Shown in pieces: positions 9,344 to 20,144 of a stretch of DNA of 64,000 nt. Source of the DNA: Thereva unica (lineage: Eukaryota > Arthropoda > Insecta > Diptera > Therevidae); contig OX465281.1 in NCBI GenBank assembly GCA_949987705.1, positions 141,594,876 through 141,658,875 on the forward strand. The letters are read 5' to 3'. The notes beneath the pieces are model-generated. The model had not been told where the DNA came from, ran no database searches, and saw only the letters and a program-made list of their open reading frames with translations. The first letter of the stretch is position 1, and every line of letters begins with the position of its first letter. The position numbers and the translations under genes were made by a program.

Positions 9344-9679
9344 TATAGTTTCTATTTTATAGTTCTTTTAATAGAAACTACGAAATTCTGGTTTTTTATA
9401 TACACGGGAATTATATTTAACTTTTTAATTATACATATACATAGTTTTATAATTATTTATTTTTATTTTTATATTTAAATCGGCTTGGAATTTTTATTAA
9501 ACTATTTTTGTAGTTTTTAAACAACCGATAACATCTACTAAATTCATTGGACAAAACTTAAGTGTCAAAACATGGAAAATTTTATATTTTATTTTCTTAC
9601 TTAGCCTCAGTCGACTATGTTTTTGTAACAAGTCTCCTTGGATAAGTAAGACAGGAAGTAGTAGGACGATGTCCCTACA
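9344..9679 (-). repeat. G2 3' LTR (336 bp)
   Basis: On the minus strand it starts TGTAGGGACATCG and ends GAAACTATA. It is 4 bp longer than the 5' LTR because of an extra ACAT-type repeat step. Confidence 0.93.
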
Positions 9680-9692
9680 TACTCCCCTCTCA
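9680..9692 (-). other. G2 polypurine tract
   Basis: The minus strand reads GAGAGGGGAGTA directly against the 3' LTR. This is the expected plus-strand priming site. Confidence 0.75.
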
Positions 9693-9837
9693 GCGTAGCG
9701 TTACCTGAAGTGTACCGAGCAAGTTGATGCTGCTTCACCGTCTCGGTCACAGTCAAATGCAGGTTTTAGTCTGTCAAGAGCTATCGACTTATTTGTGCCG
9801 TTTAGCTCGACGACAAAATGTTTACGTAATCTTTTGA

Positions 9838-11747
9838 TTACCTTGAATGGCCCTTCATATATGGTGTTTCGAAAGGCCGCCGAACACGATCGGTACGTCT
9901 GAAAACGTAGTTCGCGTTCTCTAAGGCGTTCGGCACGTACACATCCTTCTGTGCGGTTTGTCGGGGCTGTGTTGCCGACAGGCCCTTCATGTGCGTACGG
10001 AGCCGAGTTAGAAATTCTGATTGCTCTATCGGGTTCTCATCCGTTGGGATGGAAATTGAATTAGGGAGCCTCAGATTTTGTCCATAGACAAGTTCTGCTG
10101 GTGAGCATTGTAAATCGGTTTTAATTGCCGAGCGAATACCTAATAAGACAAAGGGCAAATCTTCACTCCAATGAGTAGTGTTGTCCCTTGCCATTAAGGC
10201 CGCTTTTAATTGCCTATGGAATCGTTCCACCATCCCATTTGCTTGTGGATGGTAGGCGATAGTACGTATTCTATGCGTACCTAGAAGCCTTGTGACTCAA
10301 ATTGCGACCCTTGATCTGTTGTGATTTCAAGCGGTGCGCCAAATCTTGGGACATATTCGGTGACAAAATGTTTGGCCACCGTAGAAGCTGAAATGTCCCT
10401 AATTGGATATGTTTCCGGCCATTTCGTAAATCGGTCTACGATTGTTAGAATATATGAATATCCTCGAGATGGGGCAATGGTCCAACAATATCCATGTGGA
10501 TATGTTCAAATCTATTGTTTGGTATGTTAAAAGTTTCATGTGGAGATTTGGTGTGTCTCGAAACTTTAGATTTTTGGCAGCCTATACAGGATCTAGACCA
10601 GTTGTTACAGTCTTTGTTGATCGCTGGCCAAAAATATTTTTTAGTGATAGCTTGCCTTGTGGCGCGTATGCCTGGATGCGACAAGCTATGTTCAGCATTG
10701 AATGCTAATTTTCTTAATGATGAAGGTATATATGGGCGTAATGTACCCGTGCTAATCTCACACCAAACTTCATGAGTTGTTAAATGAATTGGTGTGAGTA
10801 TTAGTTTTACCTTCGAGCTACTACTGGGATGCTCTTGGAGTCGTTGTAACTCTTTGTCACCTTCTTGTGCTTTCGCCAGATGTGGCAAATCGAAGGTGAT
10901 TGTGTCAACGTTGTCGGCCGCTAATGAGCGAGATAAATAATCTGCGACAATGTTTTGTTTCCCAGAGACATGTCTGATGTCTGTTGTGAACTGGGAAATT
11001 AGGCTCAGGTGTCTTGTTTGGCGGGGAGATCTTTCGGTTTTTGTGTGAAGGGCATGTATTAAAGGTTTGTGGTCAGTGTAGACCACGAAATTTCTTCCTT
11101 CAACAAAGTACCGAAAATGTTTTATTGCTGCAAAGATTGCGAGTAGTTCGCGATCGAATGCAGAATAATTTCGTTCAGCAGATGATAGCTTCTTAGAAAA
11201 GAAAGCTAATGGTTGCCATCTGTGACCGTTAAATTGTTCCAGCACAGCTCCGATCGCAAAATCGGAAGCATCAGTTGTGATGCTATATTTAGCATCCTCG
11301 AGTGGGTGTATTAGCATCACTGCTGCAGCCATTGCGGCTTTCACGTCAAGGAATGCTTGTTGACATTCTGCGGGCCAAGGAAGTTGTTCCTTATTTTTTG
11401 TTGTTGATGAACAATTGAGGAGTTCCCTAAATGTTCATTAATCGGCACTAGCAGTTGTGCTAGTTTAGGAATAAATCGGTGATAAAAGTTCACCATTCCT
11501 ATAAATTTTTGTATTTGTTTGACTGTTGTTGGAGTTGTGAGGTCATTAATTGCTTGGACACGTTCGGGTGATGGAAGGATTCCATCCTTGCCGATACTAT
11601 GTCCCAAAAAGTTGATCTCACTGACCCCAAAAACGCATTTTGATAACTTTATTGTTAAACCAAAGTTATCAAGGCGTTTAAACAGTAGTTCGAGGTGAGT
11701 GAGATGCTCATCCTCGGATTTACTAGCGATAAGTATATCGTCTAGAT
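9838..11747 (-). pseudogene. G2 pol, second part: RT end, RNase H, integrase
   Basis: From 11747 leftwards: the rest of the RT from the second catalytic aspartate (DILIASKS...) and its thumb (INFLGHSIGKDG, IQKFIGMVNFYHRFIP); RNase H (ITTDASDFAIGAVLEQ, AERNYSAFDRELLAI, YTDHKPL); and integrase with an HHCC zinc finger, the first catalytic D in HMDIVGPLP, the second near DQGSQF and the glutamate in ANGMVERFHR. The end at 9838 lies in the C-terminal tail. There are frameshifts near 11430, 10470 and 10290, so no full protein can be made. Confidence 0.9.
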
Positions 11748-12384
11748 CAGTGGTCTCCAAACTTTTTTGGCCGCGTACCCTTTTGATGAACATAATCATA
11801 AATTGTACCCCGTCACTATATCCTTAGGAAACAAAGATGGCCGCGCGTTTTAAATACGGGTGTTAACGATTATTTTGGGTTTTGGTTCCTCTTAATGTTT
11901 ATATGTTTTGGTTTAGTATGGATATAAAAATTATTTATTTGTTGTTTTCCTTAAAAATTCGCAAAAGTATGGAATATTTTAGAAACAAGAATACAGAATA
12001 AACCTCCAACAAAATACGTAGTATATATCTTTATGGTACTTGATAAAGTTATTATCGCTATAATAAACTGGACCATTGTATTAGTATTATTAAGCCGTTT
12101 TAATAATGATTTCAGTATTTTGGTTGCACAAAAAGAGGGGTAAAAATTAATAAAATTAATAAATTCTATGAATATTTCAACGGAATCGATTCCAGCGAAA
12201 TACAGAATTGACTTGTATAATGCAGAGTCGCCGGTTAAAAAATTTCGACAAAAATTTGTTTTTCAGTTAAAAATTGTATGCCCGCGAGAGAAAATAAAGT
12301 AGTATTTTGAAATGAATGTGGCGTACCCCCCAGAATTTTCTGCGTACCCATCGGGGTACGCGTACCACACTTTGGAGACCACTG
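11748..12384. mobile_element. hAT-type MITE, 637 bp, splitting the G2 RT active site
   Basis: Ends are CAGTGGTCTCCAAACTTT and its inverse AAGTGTGG...-type AAAGTTTGGAG/CCACTG, the classic hAT form. Direct 8-bp copies GTCTAGAT flank it (11740-11747 and 12385-12392). It is non-coding and AT-rich, with repeated GTACCCC/GGGTACG near both ends. Removing it with one target copy restores the YLDD motif of the G2 RT, so the insertion falls between the two catalytic aspartates. Confidence 0.95.
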
Positions 12385-13473
12385 GTCTAGATAGACATAA
12401 ACGAAGTCTAAGTCTCTTGTGACTTCATTCATAAATCTTTGAAATGACTGGGCTGCATTTCTTAACCCAAATGGCATGCGAGTAAACTCAAACAGACCAA
12501 AAGGTGTTATTATGGCAGTCTTATGCACGTCTTCTGGTGCAATGGGGATGTTATGATACGCACGTACCAAATCCACCTTCGAAAAAATCATGCATCCGCA
12601 AAGGTTCACAGAAAAATTGTGAATGTGCGGGATTGGATATCTATCCGGCACTGTGACTGCATTAAGGCGACGGTAGTCGCCGCATGGCCTCCAATCATTT
12701 GTATCCCGTTTAGGGACCAGATGAAGTGGAGATGCTGCGGGAGACGACGATGGTCGACAAATCCCTAGTTGAATCATATGTTCAAACTCCAATTTCGCCA
12801 CCTTGAGCTTCTCAGGATGAAGTCTACGAGCGGTAACGAAAGGTAATTGCCCATTAGTAACAATGTGGTGTTGCACATTGTGTTTAACCGGTAGGTTAAA
12901 ATTTGGTGGTTGTGTTAATGAAGCGTACTTCATTAACAATACTTTATATTTGCCAAGATGTTGGCATTCAAAGCTCTCGAGTATATACTCACTAGTAGTA
13001 CAGACATCAGTCCGCAGACTGGTCTGTGAGTCTACTAATTCTCGATGTTTAAAATCGAGTATGAGTTCGAACTTTGTGAGAAAGTCCGCATCGAGTATAG
13101 CTTTGCTGGTGTTGGCTATGATGAAGTTGTGGATGAACCGTCGGCGAAGACCTAGGTTCAGTTCCAGCAACTTCGCGCCAAAAGTTTGGATCGTAGATCC
13201 ATTTGCGGCCCGTAGAAGCAAATTAGGGCATGTTGTTTGTACCCTAAACGTGTGCTTCGGAACTAATGATATGTCCGCGCCAGAATCGATTAATAAATCG
13301 AGCTGGTTGTGCTGGTCGCGGACAAATAATCTGCACGAGCGTTTTTGCTGAGAGACGCCCGCGGATGTGGCGACTCCCCGCCAATTTAATTTTTTGGAGG
13401 ATGGGCCTCCTTCATCTTTCGGTCCTTCTTGGCTGTAGAGCCAGGACCCTTGAAGGCCCACGGCGGGGTGCAC
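12385..13473 (-). pseudogene. G2 protease and RT, first part
   Basis: The open stretch encodes an aspartic protease ([14 protein letters not shown], later [11 protein letters not shown]) and then Gypsy RT fingers and palm: [79 protein letters not shown], and YVYLD where the MITE begins. The frame runs on into the MITE to 12235, which is not genuine coding. The protease sits directly before the RT as in other Gypsy elements. No CCHC zinc knuckle is evident in the gag tail upstream. Confidence 0.9.
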
Positions 13474-14248
13474 CGCTCTGCCCCACTGCCGTAGCGGTAG
13501 TGGTAGTATCAGAGCGTCCCCGGTAGCGCTTGTGCAGATGAAGGTTTGGGTTTGGTGGAGTTACTGGTCCCCGCTGATGGCGCCTTTGGTTGACGAACCG
13601 GTGATTGGCCCCATTGCCGTGGACCAGCAGACCCTCTCGCCGACTCCTGGCCCTGGCCTTGCCCTCTCCCCAACGCAAGTGTTCGCAATTGCTGCACGTC
13701 GCGTTGGAGAGACTGCACGGCCCGCTCCAAGGACGACGAGTTTCTCACCTCCGACACCTGAGCTTGTGTGGATTGGTGAGATGTCACTTCCCACACTTTG
13801 TCTGCCAATTTAGACAGTTGCCACAGTGGTCTAAGGACGCAGCGAGCACCACTTGTATGCCTTTGGGAAGACGCCGTTCCCAAAGACCCCTGATGAGTCC
13901 CTCGCTCTCGCCAAGGCTGTCCCCAGCCAGACTCTGTAAACCCCTTAAAAAGTCTGAGGGTTTTCTATCACCGAGCTCATGCGCCGCCAGCAGCTGCTCG
14001 AGGCGGTTTCTCGTCGATAACCCGTATCGCGTATCGAGCAACAACCTCTTAGCATCAGCATAGCTGGCGGTGTTGAGGTCCGGGAAGGCATGCAGCAAAA
14101 TTCTCGCGGCTTCTGTGGGCAGCGTTGACACAATGTGCGAAAGTTTTGTTTTGTCGGACGTGATTTGATTCAGCCCGAACTGAGCTTCAGCCTGGTAGAA
14201 CCAGACTGCCGGGTCACTTTGCTGGAATTCGGGCAGGTTGAACCTTGC
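13474..14248 (-). pseudogene. G2 gag, main part
   Basis: A gag capsid region reads FYQAEAQF...SDKTKLSHIV, LPTEAARILLHAF, YADAKRLLLDTRYGLSTRNRLEQLLA, DRKPSDFLRGL and RLPKGIQVVLAAS, a pattern typical of retrotransposon gag. It is followed, after a frameshift near 13800, by a glutamine/arginine-rich tail with no clear zinc finger. It joins the start of gag at 16869-16999 once RTE copy 2 is removed. A relative with the same gag lies at 26440-26830. Confidence 0.85.
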
Positions 14249-16840
14249 TCTGAAGACGCAGAAGATGACATCAAAGACGAGTTCTATATGCGACTGAATG
14301 AGGTTTTTCGCTCTATTCCAAGGGGAGACATCATTGTATTAATGGGTGACTTAAACGCACAAATCGGCCGCGACAACACCGGTCTTGAACAAACAATTGG
14401 AAAACAAGGCCTAAGCCAGGTTACCAATAACAATGGTGAGCTTTTCGTTGACTTTTGTAGTTCCCATCAACTCATGGTAGGTGGAACTTACTTTTGCCAC
14501 AAGAAGATACACAAAGAGACCTGGGTATCACCCGATGGTAGAACGAGAAATCAGATAGATCACGTGGCCGTCAGCCGCAGATGGAGAACCATTCTGGAGG
14601 ATGTCAGGAGCTTCAGGGGAGCGGACACTGGAAGCGACCACCATTTGGTAGTAGCAACTATTCGCCTTAGAATCGCTGCAATCAGAAACGTTCAACGTGA
14701 TGTTATAAACCGTAGACGGTTTAACGTTGACCTTCTGCAGGAGACCGCTAAAAAGCGAGAATTTGCTGGAAACCTGCAGCAAATATTAAACCAGCAAACC
14801 GTTTCTGACGACACAAATATTGAAGAGCTGTGGAGTAGAACAAAGGGCGCTATATTGACGGCTGCGGAAACGAGCGTCGGTTATGTCCAGAGAAACATGC
14901 AACATTGGATCTCGGACACTACCTGGCAAAAAATAGAACGCAGGAGGGCCCTCAAAAATAACGTAAACTCTACAAGCGACCCGGAAAGACGTCACCAACT
15001 TGAACGGGAATATTCCCAATTACACCGGGAAGTAAAGAGAAGTGTGCGGCGTGATAAAAGGCAGCAGATAAATGAGCTCGCAGAAAAAGCGGAAAACGCG
15101 GCAAACACAGGCAACAGTAAAGTGCTGTACCAAATTACTAAACAGCTCTCGGGAAAGCACTCTACTAAAAAACATGCCGTTAAGAGTGAGGATGGAAGGC
15201 TGTTGTGCAGCGACGAGGAGCAACTCCAAAGATGGAGAGATTACTTCTTCGCCGCCCTGAATGGTTCACTTGCACAAGAACCTCAGGAAAACAGCAACAA
15301 TGCACAGCCGATAAGAATCAACACCCGGGCCCCATCCAAGACGGAAATAGTAACCGCAATTCATGCGATGGCCAATGGTAAAGCAGCTGGAAAAGATGGC
15401 ATCCCGCCAGAATTGTTGAAAGCCGATTCAAGCCTCATAGCAGATGCGCTTCAGCCAATCCTGGAAATAGCATGGAACACCTGTACCTTTCCGGAGGATT
15501 GGACGGAAGGTATCATAGTCAAAATACCCAAAAAGGGGGACCTAACAATATGCGACAACTGGAGAGGCATCTGTCTATTATCTACTGTGGGTAAAATCCT
15601 GTCCCACGTTATATTATCAAGGATAAGAGAGGCAGTAGACCGAACGCTTAGAAGGCAGCAGGCCGGATTCAGGAAGGGCCGCTCATGTATAGACCATATT
15701 AACACCTTGAGAATCATAGTGGAGCAGTCTACTGAATTCCGATCCCCCCTTTACCTTGCTTTCGTAGATTATGAGAAAGCGTTCGACTCGGTTAATAGGA
15801 GCTTTATATGGCAGGCATTACGGCGACGTGGACTGCCTGATAAAATAATAGAATTGATAAAAGCCCTTTACAACAATTCCAAATGCAGAGTTCTCCATAA
15901 TGGAAAATTATCCGACAGCTTCGAGGTGAATTCAGGAGTACGACAAGGATGTCTACTTTCGCCATTACTATTTCTTATAGTAATAAATGACATTCTTGTC
16001 GGCGCTCTAGATAGTAGAACAGGCGGCATACAATGGGGTTTGCTAGATCGCCTTAAGGACCTCGACTACGCGGATGATATCTGTTTGCTGGCCCACAGAC
16101 ATCAGGAGCTAAAAAACATGTTAAACAATTTGGCAACAGAAAGTAGTCTAGCAGGCTTAAGGCTGAATCCGAACAAAACCAAAGAAATGCGGATAAATGC
16201 AAACACACTTGAACGAACTGCGCTGAATAACCGTGACGTGGAACTGGTAGATAAATTCTGCTACCTCGGTAGCATTATTACCGAAAATGGCGGTGCAGAA
16301 GAAGACGTCAGTTCCAGAATAAATAAAGCACGAGGCGCATATGCATGCCTGTTCCGCATATGGAGATCAACGGAGATCTCAACTAACACCAAATTGCGGC
16401 TGTTCAACTCCAACGTTAAGGCAGTTCTTTTGTACGGTTGCGAAACATGGAAAGTCACCCAATTCATCACAGGGCGCCTACAAGTCTTCATCAACAGATG
16501 CCTGCGTCGTATCCTAAAAATCCGCTGGCAAGATAGAATTTCAAATGAAGAGCTATGGCGCCGTGCCGGCCAAGAAAGGATAGACGACCAAATCAGGCGA
16601 AGGAAATGGAATTGGGTTGGCCACACCTTGCGACGCGATAACGAAAACCTAGCCAAACAGGCCCTTGACTGGAACCCGCAAGGATCCCGTCGAGTTGGAA
16701 GACCTAGAACAACGTGGAGGAGGACCCTACTAGCAGAGGCCGCAACAACTGGGAGATCCTGGTCAGAGCTGAGAGCTGTCGCGCAAAACAGAGTCCGCTG
16801 GAGGGCAACTGTTTCCGCCCTATGTCCCATGAGGGATTAA
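14249..16840 (+). CDS. RTE ORF2: partial endonuclease plus full RT, 863 aa open
   Basis: The frame is unbroken for 863 codons to a TAA at 16838-16840. It starts inside the AP-type endonuclease (SEDAEDDIKDEFYMRLNEV) and keeps the GDLNAQIGRD and catalytic GSDHHLV motifs, but lacks the first ~100 residues with the asparagine and glutamate of the active site. A basic linker follows, then RT: QAGFRKGRSC, VDYEKAFDSVN, SGVRQGCLLSPLLF, YADDICLLA. An open frame continues upstream to 14135, but that part is antisense Gypsy gag and not RTE. The intact frame and near identity to copy 1 suggest recent mobility of the family; the copy itself cannot encode a whole endonuclease. Confidence 0.93.
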   Translation, partial: SEDAEDDIKDEFYMRLNEVFRSIPRGDIIVLMGDLNAQIGRDNTGLEQTIGKQGLSQVTNNNGELFVDFCSSHQLMVGGTYFCHKKIHKETWVSPDGRTRNQIDHVAVSRRWRTILEDVRSFRGADTGSDHHLVVATIRLRIAAIRNVQRDVINRRRFNVDLLQETAKKREFAGNLQQILNQQTVSDDTNIEELWSRTKGAILTAAETSVGYVQRNMQHWISDTTWQKIERRRALKNNVNSTSDPERRHQLEREYSQLHREVKRSVRRDKRQQINELAEKAENAANTGNSKVLYQITKQLSGKHSTKKHAVKSEDGRLLCSDEEQLQRWRDYFFAALNGSLAQEPQENSNNAQPIRINTRAPSKTEIVTAIHAMANGKAAGKDGIPPELLKADSSLIADALQPILEIAWNTCTFPEDWTEGIIVKIPKKGDLTICDNWRGICLLSTVGKILSHVILSRIREAVDRTLRRQQAGFRKGRSCIDHINTLRIIVEQSTEFRSPLYLAFVDYEKAFDSVNRSFIWQALRRRGLPDKIIELIKALYNNSKCRVLHNGKLSDSFEVNSGVRQGCLLSPLLFLIVINDILVGALDSRTGGIQWGLLDRLKDLDYADDICLLAHRHQELKNMLNNLATESSLAGLRLNPNKTKEMRINANTLERTALNNRDVELVDKFCYLGSIITENGGAEEDVSSRINKARGAYACLFRIWRSTEISTNTKLRLFNSNVKAVLLYGCETWKVTQFITGRLQVFINRCLRRILKIRWQDRISNEELWRRAGQERIDDQIRRRKWNWVGHTLRRDNENLAKQALDWNPQGSRRVGRPRTTWRRTLLAEAATTGRSWSELRAVAQNRVRWRATVSALCPMRD

Positions 16841-16868
16841 AGGGGCACAAAGAAGAAGAAGAAAGAAG
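14249..16868 (+). mobile_element. RTE non-LTR retrotransposon, copy 2 (longest copy)
   Basis: It is inserted antisense in G2 gag with an 8-bp target duplication AACCTTGC (14241-14248 and 16869-16876). The 3' end is a GAA-repeat tail after the stop codon and the short motif GGGGCACAAAG. It is truncated at the 5' end inside the endonuclease. Excision with one target copy rejoins the gag frame of G2. Confidence 0.95.
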
Positions 16869-16999
16869 AACCTTGCCGTGGAGGCCACGTCAACCTCTGC
16901 CCGGACCCTGCGTCGACCCGGCAGCCCTTCCTCCAGGCTAGCCAACGACTCGTCCATATCGACTATAAAGGAGTTGTCCAAATAACTTTGTCCTTCCAT
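16869..16999 (-). pseudogene. G2 gag, N-terminus
   Basis: The likely gag start is the ATG at 16999-16997, giving MEGQSYLDNSFIVDMDESLASLEEG and an arginine-rich stretch. I prefer this ATG over the upstream one at 17056, which adds a hydrophobic run from the untranslated leader. The frame continues at 14248 after removing RTE copy 2. The 17000-17470 stretch is a non-coding leader with TC-rich repeats at 17385-17460. Confidence 0.8.
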
Positions 17000-17472
17000 T
17001 TTACCACTCGAAAGGAACACAATAAACAATGAGAAAACAAAAACAAATATGACCAAAAAAATTCGTAGCCGTTACAATGAACTATTGATAAAACAGAGAA
17101 AACTCAATTTTAACCACAGAGACAGAAACAGTAAAATAAATCTTTAATTTTAACCAAACAAACAAAGAGAAGAAATAAATAAATTGAACATTCACTTCTC
17201 TAAATTTAATAAATAAATGTTCTTAAACTGCCTGAAACTTTATATTAAATGTAAAATATGCATTATAATAGTGGAAATTTTAATTAGTTCCACTCCAAAA
17301 AAAATCACTTATCTTAAAATTTTTCTTCAATTTGTCGAATTTGTAGGTACTTTTAGCAACCTCTTCTGGTTACTAACTTCCTGATATTCCTCTTCTTTTT
17401 TCTTTCTTCACTATTCTCCTCTTCTATTTTCTCTCTTCTCTATTCTCCTCTTCTATTTTTCTAATTCACCAG

Positions 17473-17490
17473 GTTTTTCCGGGGTCACCA
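17473..17490 (-). other. G2 primer-binding site
   Basis: The minus strand reads TGGTGACCCCGGAAAAAC two bases after the 5' LTR end. The TGGTGACCCCG core is a common Gypsy primer-binding form. The same core is found next to the lone LTR at 57277. Confidence 0.8.
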
Positions 17491-17492
17491 AT

Positions 17493-17824
17493 TATAGTTT
17501 CTATTTTATAGGTCTTTTAATAGAAACTACGAAATTCTGGTTTTTTATATACACGGGAATTATATTTAACTTTTTAATTATACATATAGTTTTATAATTA
17601 TTTATTCTTATTTTTATATTTAAATCGGCTTGGAATTTTTACTAAACTATTTTTGTAGTTTTTAAACAACCGATAACATCTACTAAATTCTTTGGACAAA
17701 ACTTAAGTGTCAAAACATGGAAAATTTTATATTTTATTTTCTTACTTAGCCTCAGTCAACTATGTTTTTGTAACAAGTCTCCTTGGCTAAGTAAGACAGG
17801 AAGTAGTAGGACGATGTCCCTACA
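17493..17824 (-). repeat. G2 5' LTR (332 bp)
   Basis: This is the partner of the LTR at 9344-9679. On the minus strand it starts TGTAGGGACATCG and ends GAAACTATA, and it is flanked outside by the AATC target copy. Confidence 0.93.
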
Positions 17825-18509
17825 AATCTTTCAGCGGACAATGATAATTCATTGGATGGGTCAAATTCTGGTAATAAGTCCAACATTTCCCGAACAGACA
17901 TTTCTCGTAAATAATATGCAGCAGGAGTTGACGTAATTGCAGAGCCTGGATTTATATTTGCTCCTAATGTTGGCTTACACAGTTTACACAGATTTATATT
18001 TGCTCCTAATGTTGGCTTACGTTGACGTTCAATGGCAGATGAGCAACATTAAAGTTTGACGGCGGTGGAAAGCTGGCGTTTGCCGGCGAGAAGACATTTG
18101 TAGTTGACGGAGCTATAACATTAGCAATTGACGGCGGTGTAATGTTGGCGGTTGACGGCGGTATGATGTTGGCGGTTAACGGTGGCGGAGCGCTAGTTGC
18201 TGATGACGCAACAGCGCTAACGGTCGATGCTTTATATGAGGTTAGAGATTTAACCTCCCCCATTACCTCTTTTAAAACTTCCCTAAGTTTTTCGATTTCG
18301 CTCCGCAATTCTCCCAATTCTCCGATGTCGGCGGGTAAGTTTTCCTCCTCCTCGCTGGTTACTTCGTCTTCGTCGAACTCATCTTTATCGAGATCTTCAT
18401 GAATTCTGTTCAACAGAATTGCTTTCGTTCCGGTAGTTGCCAGGCCATGCGCTTGTAAGATTTTCCTCAATTGGGTCACCCTTAATGTGCTGGCTTTTAC
18501 CAACACCAT
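17825..18509 (-). pseudogene. G1 gag, N-terminal part with SAP-like domain
   Basis: The ATG at 18509 opens a frame with a SAP-like helix-extended-loop-helix (TLRVTQLRKILQAHGL, GTKAILLNRIHEDL), an acidic stretch, a coiled-coil-like IGELGELRSEIEKLREVL, and a proline/threonine/asparagine repeat region (SPANASFPPPSNFN and similar). A 30-bp direct repeat (17949-17978 and 17991-18020) shifts the frame near 18005. Downstream capsid coding (an AYYLREMSVREMLDLLPEF stretch) leads to the G2 insertion at 17828 and resumes at 9343. SAP domains at the start of gag occur in several insect Gypsy groups, and G3 has one too. Confidence 0.8.
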
Positions 18510-18633
18510 TTTGTCTTGACAAATGCTAAAACAGCGAAATTTATAATTTTATAATTTTAATGGTATTCAGCGGTTAATCCCAATACATCCCACTTCTAAG
18601 ATGTCAGACGGTCTGGCACGAGCGGACGATAAA

Positions 18634-18818
18634 TGAAAAATACTAGACTCTGTGGGTTAAGTCTTTACGAGTACAACGTGTTTATTCAATTCAAAAATAA
18701 AAACTCAATATTTAACAAAATTAAAAAGTCGCCTGACTTCATTCCCGGTTCCTTGGATCCTTCTCGGTTTTTTAGTATTTCTGGCAAGTATCGAGTTTAC
18801 AGTGATGGCGGTGACACA
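18634..18818 (-). repeat. Putative G1 5' LTR (185 bp)
   Basis: On the minus strand it would start TGTGTCACC exactly where the Jockey-like endonuclease frame breaks off, and end TTTTTCA. It contains AATAAA-type signals. It lies 125 bp before the G1 gag ATG. The matching 3' LTR would be outside the window, so the edges are provisional. Confidence 0.45.
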
Positions 18819-19070
18819 GGCAAGTAGTACACCACCTCCACGAGCCTCCGAGTCAATATATCTATCCCTCCGAAATACTTCGGGATTCAGAATTCCACTA
18901 TGTAACCATGTTTCTGTAAAAGCGATTATATCGAAATCGCTGGCCGAAGTCGACAGAAACACATCTTGGGGTTTGGATCTCATTCCTCTCACGTTTTGGT
19001 AATAGAGGGAAAGCGTCTTAAGTTTTTTGAAACTTGTAAAGTGTCAGAAATACGGTGTAAACGCGTGCGG
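18819..19070 (-). pseudogene. Jockey-like ORF2 start, endonuclease N-terminus
   Basis: The minus strand encodes the start of an AP-type endonuclease: LSLYYQNVRGMRSK, then FDIIAFTETWLHSGI (the N and E catalytic boxes are both present) and a GGGVLLA block. It is broken at 18818 by the G1 LTR. The rest of the element would lie beyond G1, outside the window. Confidence 0.85.
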
Positions 19071-19233
19071 GGAATAAAACATTTTGAAAAGGCACCAGGA
19101 GGCCAGAACGTCAAGTCTAAAAGCTTTTCAGCGGTATTGGGCGGTGCAGTCACGACGAAAGACGCAACCGGTTTGGAAACATTGTTGATCTTCCTGCAGG
19201 AAACTGTAGCAGGATTAATAGCTTTAGCTCTAA

Positions 19234-19831
19234 TGGGGCCCATCCACTGGCCAACTGGTTTCCCAAACTGAGTTGTGTAAAGAGTTGGTGTTTTGCACAC
19301 AAACGCTTCAACTGAGTTGATACTTCAACTGTCAATTCAGTATTTTACAGGCAATTTGAACGTTAAATAAAATTGTAGAAAACCCGCGATTAAGTTTTAT
19401 GATTATAAAAAATGGGTAGTAATGATTTTTTATGTTAATTATAAATTTTTTAATTATTAATATAAATATTTGTATGTTTTTAAAATATAAATTAAATCCT
19501 AAACATATAAATTATGAAAATAATTTAATATTATGTGAACTTTCATAATTTAAATTAAAAATTATGCAATACAATGAAAATATAAACTTGCAAAAAAATA
19601 TATTTTTCGAATTCTGGGTTAATTCATTCAAGTAGTTTGCCAAACTGCAACATACACAGCGCGACTAGTTGCCCAAACTCTAGGCCCCGCCCCCATAAAA
19701 TTAAAAGATTTTGATTTATCCCAACTGCAACCCCAACTGTCAAATCAGTTTGCCAACTGCCCCATACACACTGCGATTCAGTGCCAACACAACTCAGTTT
19801 GGGCAACCAGTTGGCCTGTGGATGGGCCCCA
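19234..19831. mobile_element. Harbinger-type MITE, 598 bp, TAA target site
   Basis: Ends start TGGGGCCCATCCAC and are inverted for about 45 bp with few mismatches. Direct TAA copies lie at 19231-19233 and 19832-19834. The middle is AT-rich and non-coding. It inserted in the RNA-binding part of the Jockey-like ORF1. Confidence 0.9.
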
Positions 19832-20144
19832 TAAGGTATTCTTTAATTGCCTCGCACGTAGTTTCAGGGGAGAAACGCGAAATGAAAATGCTTCGCGGTC
19901 TCGGTACCGCTATCAAATAGGCGCAGGTTGCCGGAGGCTCAGCATCCCCTGTGCCCGACAGTTCAATGACATTAACAGAAGAAGTTGATGCCGGATCCGC
20001 TTCTGGGGTATAGTCTAAGTCCATTGCGAGTAAGGGGGCGGGGACAGACGAACTAGTAGAGCGGTGTGCAGGGACAGCATCCGCAACGTTGACTTTACGA
20101 CTACGTCTGCGTTTACATGCTTTCTACGGGTTTTCGGGTTGTTA

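Larger units (their letters stand above)
9344..17824 (-). mobile_element. G2: complete Gypsy LTR retrotransposon inserted in G1 gag
   Basis: It has two matching LTRs (9344-9679 and 17493-17824), a primer-binding site, a polypurine tract and gag, protease, RT, RNase H and integrase in order on the minus strand. AATC flanks both outer ends (9340-9343 and 17825-17828); removing the element with one copy rejoins the G1 gag frame. Comparing the two LTRs by eye I count six substitutions and one 4-bp indel over about 332 bp, near 1.8%. Without its own RTE and hAT-MITE insertions it would be about 5.2 kb. All its genes are broken. Confidence 0.93.

Noticed and set aside
12235..12384. C-terminal end of the 412-aa G2 frame
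   Set aside because: This tail is inside the hAT MITE and is not Gypsy protein.
14135..14248. Start of the 901-codon open frame before the RTE coding region
   Set aside because: This part is antisense Gypsy gag (G2) that happens to be in frame; the RTE sequence begins at 14249 after the AACCTTGC target site.
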